Positions 9,201-18,320 of a stretch of DNA of 64,000 nucleotides are shown here, one piece after another. Within the stretch, counting starts at the first letter, position 1; each line of letters starts with the position of its first letter. The notes below the pieces were generated by a model that was not told where the DNA came from, searched no databases, and saw only the letters and a program-made list of their open reading frames with translations. The stretch comes from JBGSUZ01 sp964404895. GTDB taxonomy: Bacteria; Bacillota; Clostridia; Peptostreptococcales; Acidaminobacteraceae. The position numbers and the translations under genes are program-made. The stretch covers positions 1-64,000 of the forward strand of contig CAYOLV010000006.1 in NCBI GenBank assembly GCA_964404895.1, given 5' to 3'.

Positions 9201-10088
9201 TTATTTTAGAAAAAGATAATTTCTTATTAATTTTACTATAAATTGAAAAACAATGCCAATATAAACCAATATCGTTACAATTGGATTGTATTTTTTCACA
9301 TAATGCTTATTGTAAAATAGAAACATTGCTTCGTAGAAATTAAATAGAGTCTTGAATTTCCGCTTTTTTGCACTTGAACCTTTATAATGAATCACATTTC
9401 CAAGCTCAGGATTATAAACAATCCGCCAACCTGCTTCTTTAATGCGGTAGCATAGGTCTAAGTCTTCGCCATACATGAAAAAACGTTCATCGAACAGGTT
9501 TACCTGGTCGACAACTTCTTTACGCATCACCATAAAAGCACCAGAAATGGCATCTACATCATGAATTTGGTGTTCGTCTAAATAACTCAGTCTATATTGG
9601 TCTAACTCTGGCTTATTCATTATTTGACTTAATTTAGAAAAGTATATCAAGGAGGCTGATGGCGTTGGAAAGCCACGTTTACATCCATGATCTAAACATC
9701 CATCAGGCGTAATTAAACGACAACTTACAGCCCCAACATCAGGATGTTGTTCTAAATAGGCCACCGCCATTGAAAAGCTATCTGTTGTCAACTCTGTATC
9801 AGAGTTCAATAGTGCAATATAATCGCCCTCAGCTAGTCTCATGGCTTGATTGTTAGCGCAGGCAAACCCGAGATTAGTCGGGTTTAAAATGACCTTTAGT
9901 TTATTCCCTAGCGCCTTCGAAAATAACTCTGAACATTTTTGACTTAGTGCATCCGCCTCTAGTTTCCCAGAGGCGTTGTCAATGACAATGAGTTCAAAGG
10001 GTACTTTGTCAGTCATTTCTACTATAGACTTTATGGTGTTCAATGTTATTTCAATTGTTTTATAGTTGATGACTGCTATGGAAATCAT
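9201..10088 (-). CDS. Family 2 glycosyltransferase (rhamnosyltransferase-like)
   Basis: 295 residues with a GT-A fold. It opens with the GT2 strand MISIAVINYKTIEITLNTI, has IDNASG for nucleotide binding, LLNSDTEL carrying the metal-binding acidic motif, and a later FDERFFMYGEDLDLCYRIK block typical of the rhamnosyltransferase-like branch (WbbL type). The C-terminal 40 residues are hydrophobic and basic, consistent with membrane association. A good AAAGGTG site lies six bases before the ATG. The presence of a full dTDP-rhamnose set in the same locus makes rhamnose a plausible donor sugar, but acceptor and linkage are unknown. Confidence 0.85.
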   Translation of the reverse strand: MISIAVINYKTIEITLNTIKSIVEMTDKVPFELIVIDNASGKLEADALSQKCSELFSKALGNKLKVILNPTNLGFACANNQAMRLAEGDYIALLNSDTELTTDSFSMAVAYLEQHPDVGAVSCRLITPDGCLDHGCKRGFPTPSASLIYFSKLSQIMNKPELDQYRLSYLDEHQIHDVDAISGAFMVMRKEVVDQVNLFDERFFMYGEDLDLCYRIKEAGWRIVYNPELGNVIHYKGSSAKKRKFKTLFNFYEAMFLFYNKHYVKKYNPIVTILVYIGIVFQFIVKLIRNYLFLK

Positions 10089-10113
10089 GTTTTCACCTTT
10101 TGTAATAAAAATT

Positions 10114-10812
10114 TTATTCCCACTCGTCTACAAATATTTGCTTTGCACCCTTCATTTCCAATTCACTTTTAAAATAATTGATAAATAGTTGTGATCCGCA
10201 AATGTAAAAATTAGTTTGATCCATGTCCTCTACTGCAGAGATAATATCCTCAATCTCAACTCTTCTGTTTTCACTGAAGCTAGTCGTTTCTTGAGTACAA
10301 AACAAATTTAAATTATCTTGTCCCAGATGCTCTCTGAGCTCGTTGACATCAATAAACTCTTTCTCCTTACGCACTGAATAAAACAATTTTGCTGTTTTCA
10401 GATCATTTTTCTTAATTTCTTCTACAAAACCTAAAAATGGTGCAATACCTGTTCCACCAGCAATCATTACAATCTTGCGATCAGGCTCACTTATAGGAAA
10501 CACCATGTCTCCAAATGAATATTTTATTGTGCATTCAGAACCTACTTCAAGTTCGTTGAACATCTTCGAAGTAAAACATCCATTTTTTTTAACAATGAGT
10601 CTCATTGTCTTTTCTTCTATATTCCAAGCAGAAGCAATACTAAAAGGTCTAGAATCTGGCCAAATATCTGAAGCGGTTACCAACTCCATAGATAGCTGTA
10701 AAAATTGACCTGTTTCAAAGTGCCTATATTTTTTGGGCGCTATTTTAAATTCATAAACCGTCTCTGTAATTGCGTTAATTTCCTTTATATGTGCATTTGT
10801 AATCGTTTGCAT
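10114..10812 (-). CDS. FAD/NAD(P)H oxidoreductase, probable reductase partner (E3) of the 3-dehydratase, lacking a [2Fe-2S] domain
   Basis: 232 residues of the ferredoxin-NADP reductase fold: an FAD domain with RPFSIAS (residues about 55-61), then the NAD(P) domain with GGTGIAPF (about 118-125), YSVRKEKEF and the closing YICGS and FVDEWE. Its ATG overlaps the stop of the upstream RfbH-type gene by one base (TAATG), so the two are coupled. In CDP-3,6-dideoxyhexose synthesis the E3 protein (AscD, DdhD) delivers electrons from NAD(P)H to the iron-sulfur E1 dehydratase. Classical E3 proteins also carry an N-terminal plant-type ferredoxin domain of about 90 residues with Cys ligands. None is present here, so either a separate ferredoxin shuttles electrons or the E1 is reduced directly. 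The context makes E3 the best call. Confidence 0.8.
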   Translation of the reverse strand: MQTITNAHIKEINAITETVYEFKIAPKKYRHFETGQFLQLSMELVTASDIWPDSRPFSIASAWNIEEKTMRLIVKKNGCFTSKMFNELEVGSECTIKYSFGDMVFPISEPDRKIVMIAGGTGIAPFLGFVEEIKKNDLKTAKLFYSVRKEKEFIDVNELREHLGQDNLNLFCTQETTSFSENRRVEIEDIISAVEDMDQTNFYICGSQLFINYFKSELEMKGAKQIFVDEWE

Positions 10813-12134
10813 TACTCTACACTCTTAAAGAAGGCTTCGAATACAGATGCAATGTAATCAATTTTTTCATCAGTTATGCCCGGGTAAACACCAATAAAGA
10901 AAGTGTTATTCATAATAAAATCTGTATTTTCAAGTTCTCCGACAATTCTATATGTTACTTCTTCAAATGCGGGTTGTCTTGTCATATTCCCAGCAAAAAG
11001 CTGTCTTGTCATAATCTTGTTGTTTTCTAAGAAGAGAACTATATCATTCTTCGTAAATTTTGAATCCTTCTTTACTGAAAGAGGAAGTCCAAACCAAGAA
11101 GGAACGGCATTTTCAGTTGCCTCTGGTAAGATAAGATACTCTTCAAATTTAGTAAGCTTAGCTTTGATTTTCAAGAAATTTTCTCTTCTTTTTTCAACAA
11201 AACCAGCTAACTTTTTCAATTGAGCAACGCCAACAGCTGCTTGCATATCTGTCACTTTTAAATTATAACCCAAGTGTGTATATACATACTTATGATCATA
11301 ACCATATGGAAGTGTACCAAATTGGGTCTTGAAACGCTTACCACAAGTATTATCAGAACCTGGACCACAATAGCAATCTCTGCCCCAGTCTCTAAAAGAA
11401 GTTGCGATTCTAGCGAGTAATGGATCGCTTGTGAGAACAGCTCCACCTTCACCCATTGTCATATGATGCGCAGGATAATAGCTTACCGTTGCAAAATCGC
11501 CAAAAGTTCCAACCATTTGGCCATTGTAGGTTGATCCAATTGCATCGCAACAATCCTCTACTAAAAACAAATTATGTTTTTTGCAGAATGCAGAAACAGC
11601 AGACAAGTCAAAAGGATTCCCAAGAGTGTGGGCTATCATTATTGCCTTTGTCTTTTCTGTTAATGCAGCTTCGAGCTTAGTTACGTCTATGTTATATGTT
11701 GGTAATGTCACATCTACAAAAACTGGAATCAATCTATTCTGAATAATTGGCGTCACAGTAGTTGGGAACCCTGCTGCTACTGTAATAACTTCATCGCCTT
11801 CTCTTAATCTTCTCTCACCCAGTTTAGGCGATGTTAATGCCGTTAAGGCAATTAAGTTGGCTGATGAACCCGAATTTACCAATAAGCAGTAATCTTTATT
11901 CATAAATTCAGCAAATTCAGTTTCAAAATCTTCCGCATATCTTCCAGCTGTTAACCAAAAATCTAAAGATGCATCTACTAAATTTACAAGCTCATTTTCA
12001 TCGTATACTTTTCTAGCAAATGGAATTACAGTCTTTCCTGGAATAAACTCAGCTTCTTTTTCTTCGAGCTCTTGCTTATAAAATTGTTTTGTTTTTTCAA
12101 GAATCTCATTTCTTAATTGATTTGTGCTTGCCAT
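10812..12134 (-). CDS. rfbH: CDP-4-dehydro-6-deoxyglucose 3-dehydratase (E1, RfbH/DdhC/AscC family)
   Basis: 440 residues. It is a PMP- and iron-sulfur-dependent enzyme that removes the 3-hydroxyl of CDP-4-keto-6-deoxyglucose, the committed step to 3,6-dideoxyhexoses. The aminotransferase fold is clear (NSGSSANLIALTALTSPKLG, VEDCCDAIGSTYNG). The active-site block reads YYPAHHMTMGEGG, with His where ordinary PLP aminotransferases have the Schiff-base Lys; this is the hallmark of E1. The Cys-rich segment RDWGRDCYCGPGSDNTCGKR supplies cluster ligands. Length matches the family. It is coupled to the reductase gene downstream and follows the flippase gene by 13 bp. The earlier steps (cytidylyltransferase and 4,6-dehydratase) are encoded some 18 kb away in the same locus at 30568-32402. 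Confidence 0.93.
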   Translation of the reverse strand: MASTNQLRNEILEKTKQFYKQELEEKEAEFIPGKTVIPFARKVYDENELVNLVDASLDFWLTAGRYAEDFETEFAEFMNKDYCLLVNSGSSANLIALTALTSPKLGERRLREGDEVITVAAGFPTTVTPIIQNRLIPVFVDVTLPTYNIDVTKLEAALTEKTKAIMIAHTLGNPFDLSAVSAFCKKHNLFLVEDCCDAIGSTYNGQMVGTFGDFATVSYYPAHHMTMGEGGAVLTSDPLLARIATSFRDWGRDCYCGPGSDNTCGKRFKTQFGTLPYGYDHKYVYTHLGYNLKVTDMQAAVGVAQLKKLAGFVEKRRENFLKIKAKLTKFEEYLILPEATENAVPSWFGLPLSVKKDSKFTKNDIVLFLENNKIMTRQLFAGNMTRQPAFEEVTYRIVGELENTDFIMNNTFFIGVYPGITDEKIDYIASVFEAFFKSVE

Positions 12135-12147
12135 TATACCTCTCCTC

Positions 12148-13668
12148 TTAGTGAACGAATAATTTAAAAACTTTATTGATAATGAGTTTTAAGTATTGGT
12201 ATTCATCTGTTTTTCTAAAAACAAAATAATTAAATAGACCAAAACTCATTAATGTGACAGATAGTCGTAATCCAAATGTTAATATAGGGCTGTTTGTCGT
12301 TATTTGTTCAAACAAAATTACTGAAATTAAAATTTGTGCTATTACTAACAAAAAGTGTTTCAGTGTTATTCTAATATATTCCACATAAGATTGCTTGAAA
12401 AAAGTTTTTACAACGTATCGGCTCCTTAATATTATACTAAATATAAGGCCTAGAGTGGTAGCAAAAAAAATCCCCGCTAATCCGTAGCTGATGCCTAATA
12501 CGATTGAAAAAGAGAATTTTATTGCCAAATCTATCAGCGTAAAATACTTGTCCTTTTTAAACAAACCCGCTGCATTTACAACCTTATTCAAGGGTTCAAA
12601 ATAAAGCATGAGAACCAAATTCAAAATTGCAATCTTAACTGCCCAACCTTGAATAATGAATTCTGCCCCCATCCAAAGTTCAATAAAGATATCAGAAAGT
12701 AGCCATAAACCTGGCAGAGATAAAGCCAAAACTAAATAGCTCATAAAGATGCTTCGTTTAAAAATAAGATATCTTCGGTCTTCTGATTCAGAAACATATA
12801 AATTACCGAGACTCGCTTGATATGAATTCAGAAATTGACCCGCAAAGCCATTTACAATATTGAAAATTAGAACATAATTCGAATAAAACCCGACCATTGT
12901 AATATTGCTAAAAAACATGATGAAAATATTGTCCGAAGCTGTCGCTAATGTTGCACATACTCTGTTGACGACAATATTCTTCGCATCCGAAAATACTTTT
13001 CTTTTCGTTAAATCATCTGTCTTTACGCTTCTATTCACTTTTAAAAATGTGTACTGCCGATCAACTTCTCTGCTTCTTAACATATTTCCAAACAATTTAA
13101 CAAAGATGCCAGAAACCAGGTAGACAATGTAGCTTTTTGTAACCAATAGTAGTCCAATTCGCAACGTCATTTGCACTACATTGATCCCAGTCTCAAACAT
13201 GGTTGAAATATAATTTTTCTGATCCGCTATCAGCAATACACTGCTATAGGCATATAGATAGCCAATTGCAGTTTCTGCTATAAAGAGTGTGAATACCAAA
13301 TAGAGCATTCCTTGAGAAAGTGATGTCTTGACCAGTAGTCCTAAGAATGGCATACATAATAAACCAAATAGAATAACAAACCCACAAAGATATTTGTAGA
13401 CCTTTCTAAATAAATTCATTAGTTTTGAAATCTGCAACTCATCTTTTTCCGAAAGCGGCTTGTATAGATTATAGGCAATTGCCCAGCCCAAACCCATATC
13501 CGCTATCGATAGAATCGATAAAAAGCTGGTAAAAAGTCCATTTATACCATAATACTCAACGCCTAATATTCGCACAAAAACAAGCCTGCTGATAAACCCT
13601 AAAAGAATATAGACAAAATGGTACAGCACACCCCAAAAACTATTTTTTATGGTTGATTCTAATCTCAT
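12148..13668 (-). CDS. Wzx-type polysaccharide flippase (MOP superfamily)
   Basis: 506 residues, almost wholly hydrophobic with about 12-14 predicted membrane helices. It opens with the amphipathic TIKNSFWGVLYHFVYILLGF segment and RLVFVRILGVEYYGINGLF, a typical start of PST-family oligosaccharide translocases. It is predicted to flip undecaprenyl-diphosphate-linked repeat units across the membrane. Its ATG has a weak AGGG site seven bases upstream and lies 12 bp after the preceding membrane-protein gene. Its presence points to a Wzx-dependent route rather than an ABC exporter; no wzm/wzt pair was seen in the window. Confidence 0.88.
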   Translation of the reverse strand: MRLESTIKNSFWGVLYHFVYILLGFISRLVFVRILGVEYYGINGLFTSFLSILSIADMGLGWAIAYNLYKPLSEKDELQISKLMNLFRKVYKYLCGFVILFGLLCMPFLGLLVKTSLSQGMLYLVFTLFIAETAIGYLYAYSSVLLIADQKNYISTMFETGINVVQMTLRIGLLLVTKSYIVYLVSGIFVKLFGNMLRSREVDRQYTFLKVNRSVKTDDLTKRKVFSDAKNIVVNRVCATLATASDNIFIMFFSNITMVGFYSNYVLIFNIVNGFAGQFLNSYQASLGNLYVSESEDRRYLIFKRSIFMSYLVLALSLPGLWLLSDIFIELWMGAEFIIQGWAVKIAILNLVLMLYFEPLNKVVNAAGLFKKDKYFTLIDLAIKFSFSIVLGISYGLAGIFFATTLGLIFSIILRSRYVVKTFFKQSYVEYIRITLKHFLLVIAQILISVILFEQITTNSPILTFGLRLSVTLMSFGLFNYFVFRKTDEYQYLKLIINKVFKLFVH

Positions 13669-13680
13669 TTTATACCCTGC

Positions 13681-15801
13681 TTACTTGTATGTGACCTCAT
13701 AAATACTAAATCCGGATAGTTTATCATCCATTTTTTTTGTAAATCCAAAATGTGATAAATCTCGTTTTGATAATATATATTTGATGTTTAACTTCTTAAT
13801 TTTTTCAACATCTAGTTTGACAACAATCGCATCTGGCGCATTTAATTCAATCTCCGTTGATCCATCAACTACTTCTGCAGAAACATGAGCATATCGATTA
13901 TAAAAATGCTCATACTGTCCACTTGGATCCACTACTGCCCATTTCTCACCATCCATGTATGAATTAAGGGTATTAAAGCATCTCACCCCTTGAGCTAATA
14001 AATAATTGCTGTAAGGAAATTGATCATCAATTAGCCAATATGCCCCTTGATCTCGTTCTTCTATTTTTTGAATAGCCATACTTAAGTCACTATCTCTAAG
14101 AGAACTTTCACCAAATGCGATAGGATTCACAGTTGCGCCGCTTATCATTGTAACTGTAAACAATAGGTATATACTTTTCTTGACTTCACTTGTAAATAAA
14201 AGGTAGGCATATAACCCAAATATTATAGCAGATACACCCCAAATGACCACTCCTGTAAGTGGAATGCCGTTGTAAATACTTTTACCGCTTATCGTTAACG
14301 CCAGCATCACAAACACCGCTAATGCAGAGGCAATCAACACACCCGTTTTTTTTGCTAATTGAGGACGTTCTTTAATTTCCGCAATCGTTACAATAGTCAA
14401 GTAAACTGAAAGTAGTCCGATGACCAACGCCAAACGACTTTCTGTAGCATATGCAAAGAATGATGCTTTTGCAAACCAAACTGGATAGGATACAAATAGC
14501 CAAGAGGTTAAGAAAATTAAATAAGCAAATAAAGCATAATACCATTTATTATTTTTAAATTTTACATATATTGGAAACGCTAAGAATAACACAGGAAGAT
14601 AAGGTGCGAAAGCTGCTGCCTCACAGTTGTTGATTTGAACTGAGCTTTTAAGCGGCAATACCCACTGTACAAAATAATGGTAAAAATACGCTACGCCGTA
14701 CTGACCACCCGTATTAACTCTTTTTCCTGGGTATGCTGTATTAGCAATCATAGTGAGTGCTTCTTGGGTTATATTCAGGAAGCGTAGAGCAATAAATACA
14801 ATCCCTGCAACAGTCAACGCTATCAAAATTCCGTCTATTTTTTCTGCCGACCTCCGCTGATTCTTATTTGTGAAGACTAATCCCATCATCAAAATCAGTA
14901 AAATGGCCAACGGCACTTGTAGCGCTGGATATAAGGTCGTAATAAATCCAGATGAAAAGCTAATAGAGGCAAGTGCTGCTAATACTCTGGTCACAGTACC
15001 TGCTTCTCTCCTCCAAAAAACGATCCAGGAAGCTAGGCATGCTTGGAACAACACTATAATATCTATCATATTCTGTCCCATCCACCACTGAATTGCTGGG
15101 GAAAAGGTAATCAGAATTGCAAAGGCAAGTGATATTTTCTCGTTTTTCTTAGACAAGAAATAGCTGATCTCAAATGACGATAATAATAGAACAATAAGTT
15201 TAAATAAATAATTCCAACTCAGTCCGAAACTGATATTCTGGGTTAAGTATCCCCACAAAAATGGTTTTCCTACCATGGATATATCTTTTGTAGGTAATGA
15301 CATAAGCGTCGCATCCGCACCTTGTGTCATTATATCTTTATTTTTTAAAGGACTGCCGTTCTCTACTTGATTGATTATAGAAGGTATCCCCAATGCCCAT
15401 GTATCACTGGTAATATCCCTTTTAAGACCGAATACAATATTATTGCTGTCTGTCGTTGGTACAAATCTATCCCAAGACGTCAAAGAAAATCCATTCAGTC
15501 CCATCAGTAGGCCTGCACATAAAAATACTACACCTAATTTATACCTATGTTTGACAATGGTCTTTACCCAACCCTCATGCAGCGCACTATCTTTCAATTT
15601 AAAACGAACTGCCAGAATTAATATATAAATGAAACTGATACGCATGACTCCATTTATAATAAATTCTGTCGTGATTCGAGCTTCAGCATTAGTTTTTTTC
15701 AACAAGTATAAAGTCACAACTGCATTCACGCAAAAAACTGCTATCAGTGAAAGATAAATACAGACTAGCTTTATAATGCTATTTCTCTTTTTTGCGTCCA
15801 T
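13681..15801 (-). CDS. Large polytopic membrane protein of unknown function in the glycan locus
   Basis: 706 residues. Around a dozen or more hydrophobic helices occupy residues 10-580, with a first extracytoplasmic loop holding FVPTTDSNNIVFGLKRDI and WALGIPSIINQ. About 125 soluble residues follow (from roughly 580, with YWLIDDQFPYSNYLLAQG and AIVVKLDVEKIKKLNIKYIL). The layout of many helices, a large early loop and a C-terminal extracellular domain resembles GT-C glycosyltransferases and YfhO-like proteins, but I find no motif that settles it. GGAGG lies eight bases before the ATG. It is tightly packed (5 bp) behind a GT2 gene, so a role in adding or modifying a sugar outside the membrane is reasonable but inferred. 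Confidence 0.75.
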   Translation of the reverse strand: MDAKKRNSIIKLVCIYLSLIAVFCVNAVVTLYLLKKTNAEARITTEFIINGVMRISFIYILILAVRFKLKDSALHEGWVKTIVKHRYKLGVVFLCAGLLMGLNGFSLTSWDRFVPTTDSNNIVFGLKRDITSDTWALGIPSIINQVENGSPLKNKDIMTQGADATLMSLPTKDISMVGKPFLWGYLTQNISFGLSWNYLFKLIVLLLSSFEISYFLSKKNEKISLAFAILITFSPAIQWWMGQNMIDIIVLFQACLASWIVFWRREAGTVTRVLAALASISFSSGFITTLYPALQVPLAILLILMMGLVFTNKNQRRSAEKIDGILIALTVAGIVFIALRFLNITQEALTMIANTAYPGKRVNTGGQYGVAYFYHYFVQWVLPLKSSVQINNCEAAAFAPYLPVLFLAFPIYVKFKNNKWYYALFAYLIFLTSWLFVSYPVWFAKASFFAYATESRLALVIGLLSVYLTIVTIAEIKERPQLAKKTGVLIASALAVFVMLALTISGKSIYNGIPLTGVVIWGVSAIIFGLYAYLLFTSEVKKSIYLLFTVTMISGATVNPIAFGESSLRDSDLSMAIQKIEERDQGAYWLIDDQFPYSNYLLAQGVRCFNTLNSYMDGEKWAVVDPSGQYEHFYNRYAHVSAEVVDGSTEIELNAPDAIVVKLDVEKIKKLNIKYILSKRDLSHFGFTKKMDDKLSGFSIYEVTYK

Positions 15802-15805
15802 CTAT

Positions 15806-17467
15806 TCAGCCTCCTACTACACGAACAAAATCACTGTAGTAATTATTGATCCAGTTATGCTGTTCTTTATTTAAACTGCTTTGATTATCTCTATATTGTT
15901 CTACTATATGCTTAATATCTACAGCAAGCATTTCTTCAATCAAGGAAGAATGGGCTATTTCTACTCGATATAACGGATTGCTTACAACACGCATTCCTGA
16001 TTGGGTTGCTTTTAAACAATACTCTATATCAGCACCATTTGAAAAATAACCTCTATTAAAACCTCCAAGGTTTGTAAATACTGATTTTCTTGTGATCATC
16101 CCAAAATATCCAATTGCTTCTACCGTTGACATAAGACTTCCGTTGTCAAAATATCCACGTTCATTCACTTTAAATCCATGTAATTTTAAACGAATCCCTT
16201 TTTGACTCAAACTGTATCCTTGAGTCAATATTGTTTCGGACCCCGCTCTAACAATTGACGGGCCAATACAGGCGATTTTTTCTATATTCAATAACGCCAT
16301 CGAATTTTTTAGATTAATCTCGTCTATTATAGTCATAGAACTATGCCAGAAGAGAATTTGTTCATACTGTGAATTTTGCACGGCTTTGTTAAAAGATTCA
16401 AATAGATTGCCGTCATTTACTTCGCAAATAAATTTAATAGAATTGCTCAAATCTATTTGATTTCCAATAACAAGATATTCGACTGTGCAGTCATTGAACA
16501 CATGCTCTAGGGATTGTATCGCCGTAATGCATTCATTTGAATTGTCATTATAAATGACGATGCTTATCTGCTTATCCAGCCATCTAAATTGAGGGATATA
16601 ACGACCTTTATGTTTTCCCTCAATAATTTTATCAAAACTACTCGGATAGAGCCCCCTCAAATAAGAGCTTAATGCATTAATAGCAGCAGTCTGGGCATAA
16701 TCTTTAGCATCAAAAGAGTAGGCTACTGAATTTTTATGAACACGCCAATGATATAAAACTTTTGGAATGTGAATAACTATTTTAGCTTCTGATGTAGCTC
16801 TTAAAGCTAAATCGTAATCTTGGCTCCCATTGAATTCGCCTCTTAGTCTTCCCACGCTTTCAAAAAGCAACTTTTTTATACAAACAAGGTGACAAATATA
16901 GTTAAGGCCTAAGAGGTTCTCTGGCGAATAGTCTGGTTTTAAAAATGGATTTTTTCTGAAATTAACATTCTTAGAAAACTGATCTTCATCTGAATAAAGA
17001 TATTCCACACCTGGATTGTGTTTAATCGCTGCACTTAATTCATAAAGTGCGCAATCGCTCAATCTATCGTCATGATCTAAAAAAACAAGATACTCACCCG
17101 TGGATAGATCTACTGCACGGTTAGTATTTTCTGCAATTCCTTCATTCTTTTCAAGTTTTACATATTTAATTCGCGGATTGTCTAACTTGTTAATCATGGA
17201 TAAATAATCTATTTTATTGTCACTGGCATCTGCTATACATAGTTCGTAATTGCAATATGTTTGCTTATCTACAGATTGTAACATTTCTAAAAAATACTGT
17301 TTATTTACATTATAAAGAGGCGTGATTATACTAAAAAATGGCTCTTCTTTAGGGACAAACTTATTCGTGCTATTTTCCAAGGTAAATAAAGCCTGGACTG
17401 CTTGGAACATTACAAAAATAGTATATCTCAAGTTGGTTAAACTTCTTATAAATTTACCGTTCTTCAA
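15806..17467 (-). CDS. Two-domain family 2 glycosyltransferase with a degenerate second domain
   Basis: 553 residues from the TTG at 17467, preferred because AGGTG lies six bases upstream; a GTG at 17476 is the alternative. The first GT-A domain (about residues 45-285) is intact: FFSIITPLYNVNKQYFLEML, YEL-x-IADASD, EYLVFLDHDDRL (metal-binding DHDD) and NGSQDYDLALRA. The second half (about 300-550) keeps the outline of a GT2 fold, with a late GGFNRGYFSNGADIEYCLKA block. Where the acidic motif should be it reads FWHSSMTIID, so it is probably not catalytic. Such tandem GT2 proteins occur in rhamnan and O-chain synthesis. Donor and linkage are unknown. A short hydrophobic stretch precedes domain one. 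Confidence 0.82.
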   Translation of the reverse strand: MKNGKFIRSLTNLRYTIFVMFQAVQALFTLENSTNKFVPKEEPFFSIITPLYNVNKQYFLEMLQSVDKQTYCNYELCIADASDNKIDYLSMINKLDNPRIKYVKLEKNEGIAENTNRAVDLSTGEYLVFLDHDDRLSDCALYELSAAIKHNPGVEYLYSDEDQFSKNVNFRKNPFLKPDYSPENLLGLNYICHLVCIKKLLFESVGRLRGEFNGSQDYDLALRATSEAKIVIHIPKVLYHWRVHKNSVAYSFDAKDYAQTAAINALSSYLRGLYPSSFDKIIEGKHKGRYIPQFRWLDKQISIVIYNDNSNECITAIQSLEHVFNDCTVEYLVIGNQIDLSNSIKFICEVNDGNLFESFNKAVQNSQYEQILFWHSSMTIIDEINLKNSMALLNIEKIACIGPSIVRAGSETILTQGYSLSQKGIRLKLHGFKVNERGYFDNGSLMSTVEAIGYFGMITRKSVFTNLGGFNRGYFSNGADIEYCLKATQSGMRVVSNPLYRVEIAHSSLIEEMLAVDIKHIVEQYRDNQSSLNKEQHNWINNYYSDFVRVVGG

Positions 17468-17508
17468 TAAAATCACCTACAATTTAGTATGATACGCAAA
17501 GTTTGTAT

Positions 17509-17584
17509 AGCAAAAGAAAAGCCATTGGCAATATTCCACACCATTAAGTCACAAAAGACTAAATTGGGGTGTGCAACCAAAGGC
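17509..17584 (-). terminator. Large inverted repeat with T-rich tail inside the glycan locus
   Basis: In the 154-163 bp gap between 17467 and 17631, GCCTTTGG...CACACC on the minus strand pairs with GGTGTG...CCAATGGC in an imperfect nested stem (17521-17584), followed by TTTTCTTTT. It may terminate or attenuate transcription between the GtrA-hexapeptide block and the downstream GT genes. Confidence 0.55.
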
Positions 17585-17630
17585 AGATCAAATTTAAGCT
17601 TATTCTATAGTTAAACCTACGGGAGTTCAT

Positions 17631-18320
17631 TTATAAAATTGGTACATTAAAATACTGTTGTGCCATACACAGCTCTTTTTTTCTCTGCTTAATTACCAGT
17701 TGACCTTCTTGATTCTTGATGACAACGCTGTTATCTGGAATCGCAAGGTCGTGAATATGAGCATCCACACCTACCGATACACAGTCTCCGATGGGTTTAT
17801 TTCCTATTATCTTAGCGCCTGCACCAAGAAATAATCCTTTTCCTAACACAGGAGCTGGGTTTCCATTCTCATCTTCACTTGTATTGATGGTCACATTTTG
17901 GAAAACTACTAAAAAATTAGAATATTGAGCATTCCCAATAATCGTACCTACGGGATGTCCAAAGAGAAAAATATCTGGCAACAAAGATTTATAAGAATAG
18001 AACATACCATTTAGGCTTTTATTTAGGAAAATTAACTTATCACAAATTGGTCTATTCTCAGATATTTTCCACAAGCTATTAGATAAAAAGAATAAAAATT
18101 GACTATACTGATCCGAATGCAAATGCGAAAAAATAACTTCATCCTTATTTGTATATGCCGGGAAAGTAATGTGTTTAAAACAAAATTCTGTTCGCTCAAG
18201 TGCGAGGTCTAACGCTTGATCAATATCATTTCCTTCAAATTTATGACCATCTGGAAAGAATGTTTCTAACTGAGCCTTAATATAATATTTAAGTTCACTC
18301 CGATTCAGACTTGTCCGCAT
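17631..18320 (-). CDS. Left-handed beta-helix acyltransferase (serine acetyltransferase-like)
   Basis: 229 residues. The first 120 are helical, with no strong motif. The C-terminal part has the hexapeptide repeats and layout of serine/sugar O-acetyltransferases: PVGTIIGNAQYSNFLVVFQN, NVTINTS, VLGKGLFLGAGAKIIGNK and IGDCVSVGVDAHIHD. AAGGAGG six bases before the ATG lies inside the 3' end of the GtrA gene, which it overlaps by 26 bases, so the two are co-translated. In this setting acetylation (or other acylation) of a sugar precursor or of an amino-sugar is more likely than cysteine synthesis, but the substrate is not determined. Confidence 0.75.
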   Translation of the reverse strand: MRTSLNRSELKYYIKAQLETFFPDGHKFEGNDIDQALDLALERTEFCFKHITFPAYTNKDEVIFSHLHSDQYSQFLFFLSNSLWKISENRPICDKLIFLNKSLNGMFYSYKSLLPDIFLFGHPVGTIIGNAQYSNFLVVFQNVTINTSEDENGNPAPVLGKGLFLGAGAKIIGNKPIGDCVSVGVDAHIHDLAIPDNSVVIKNQEGQLVIKQRKKELCMAQQYFNVPIL

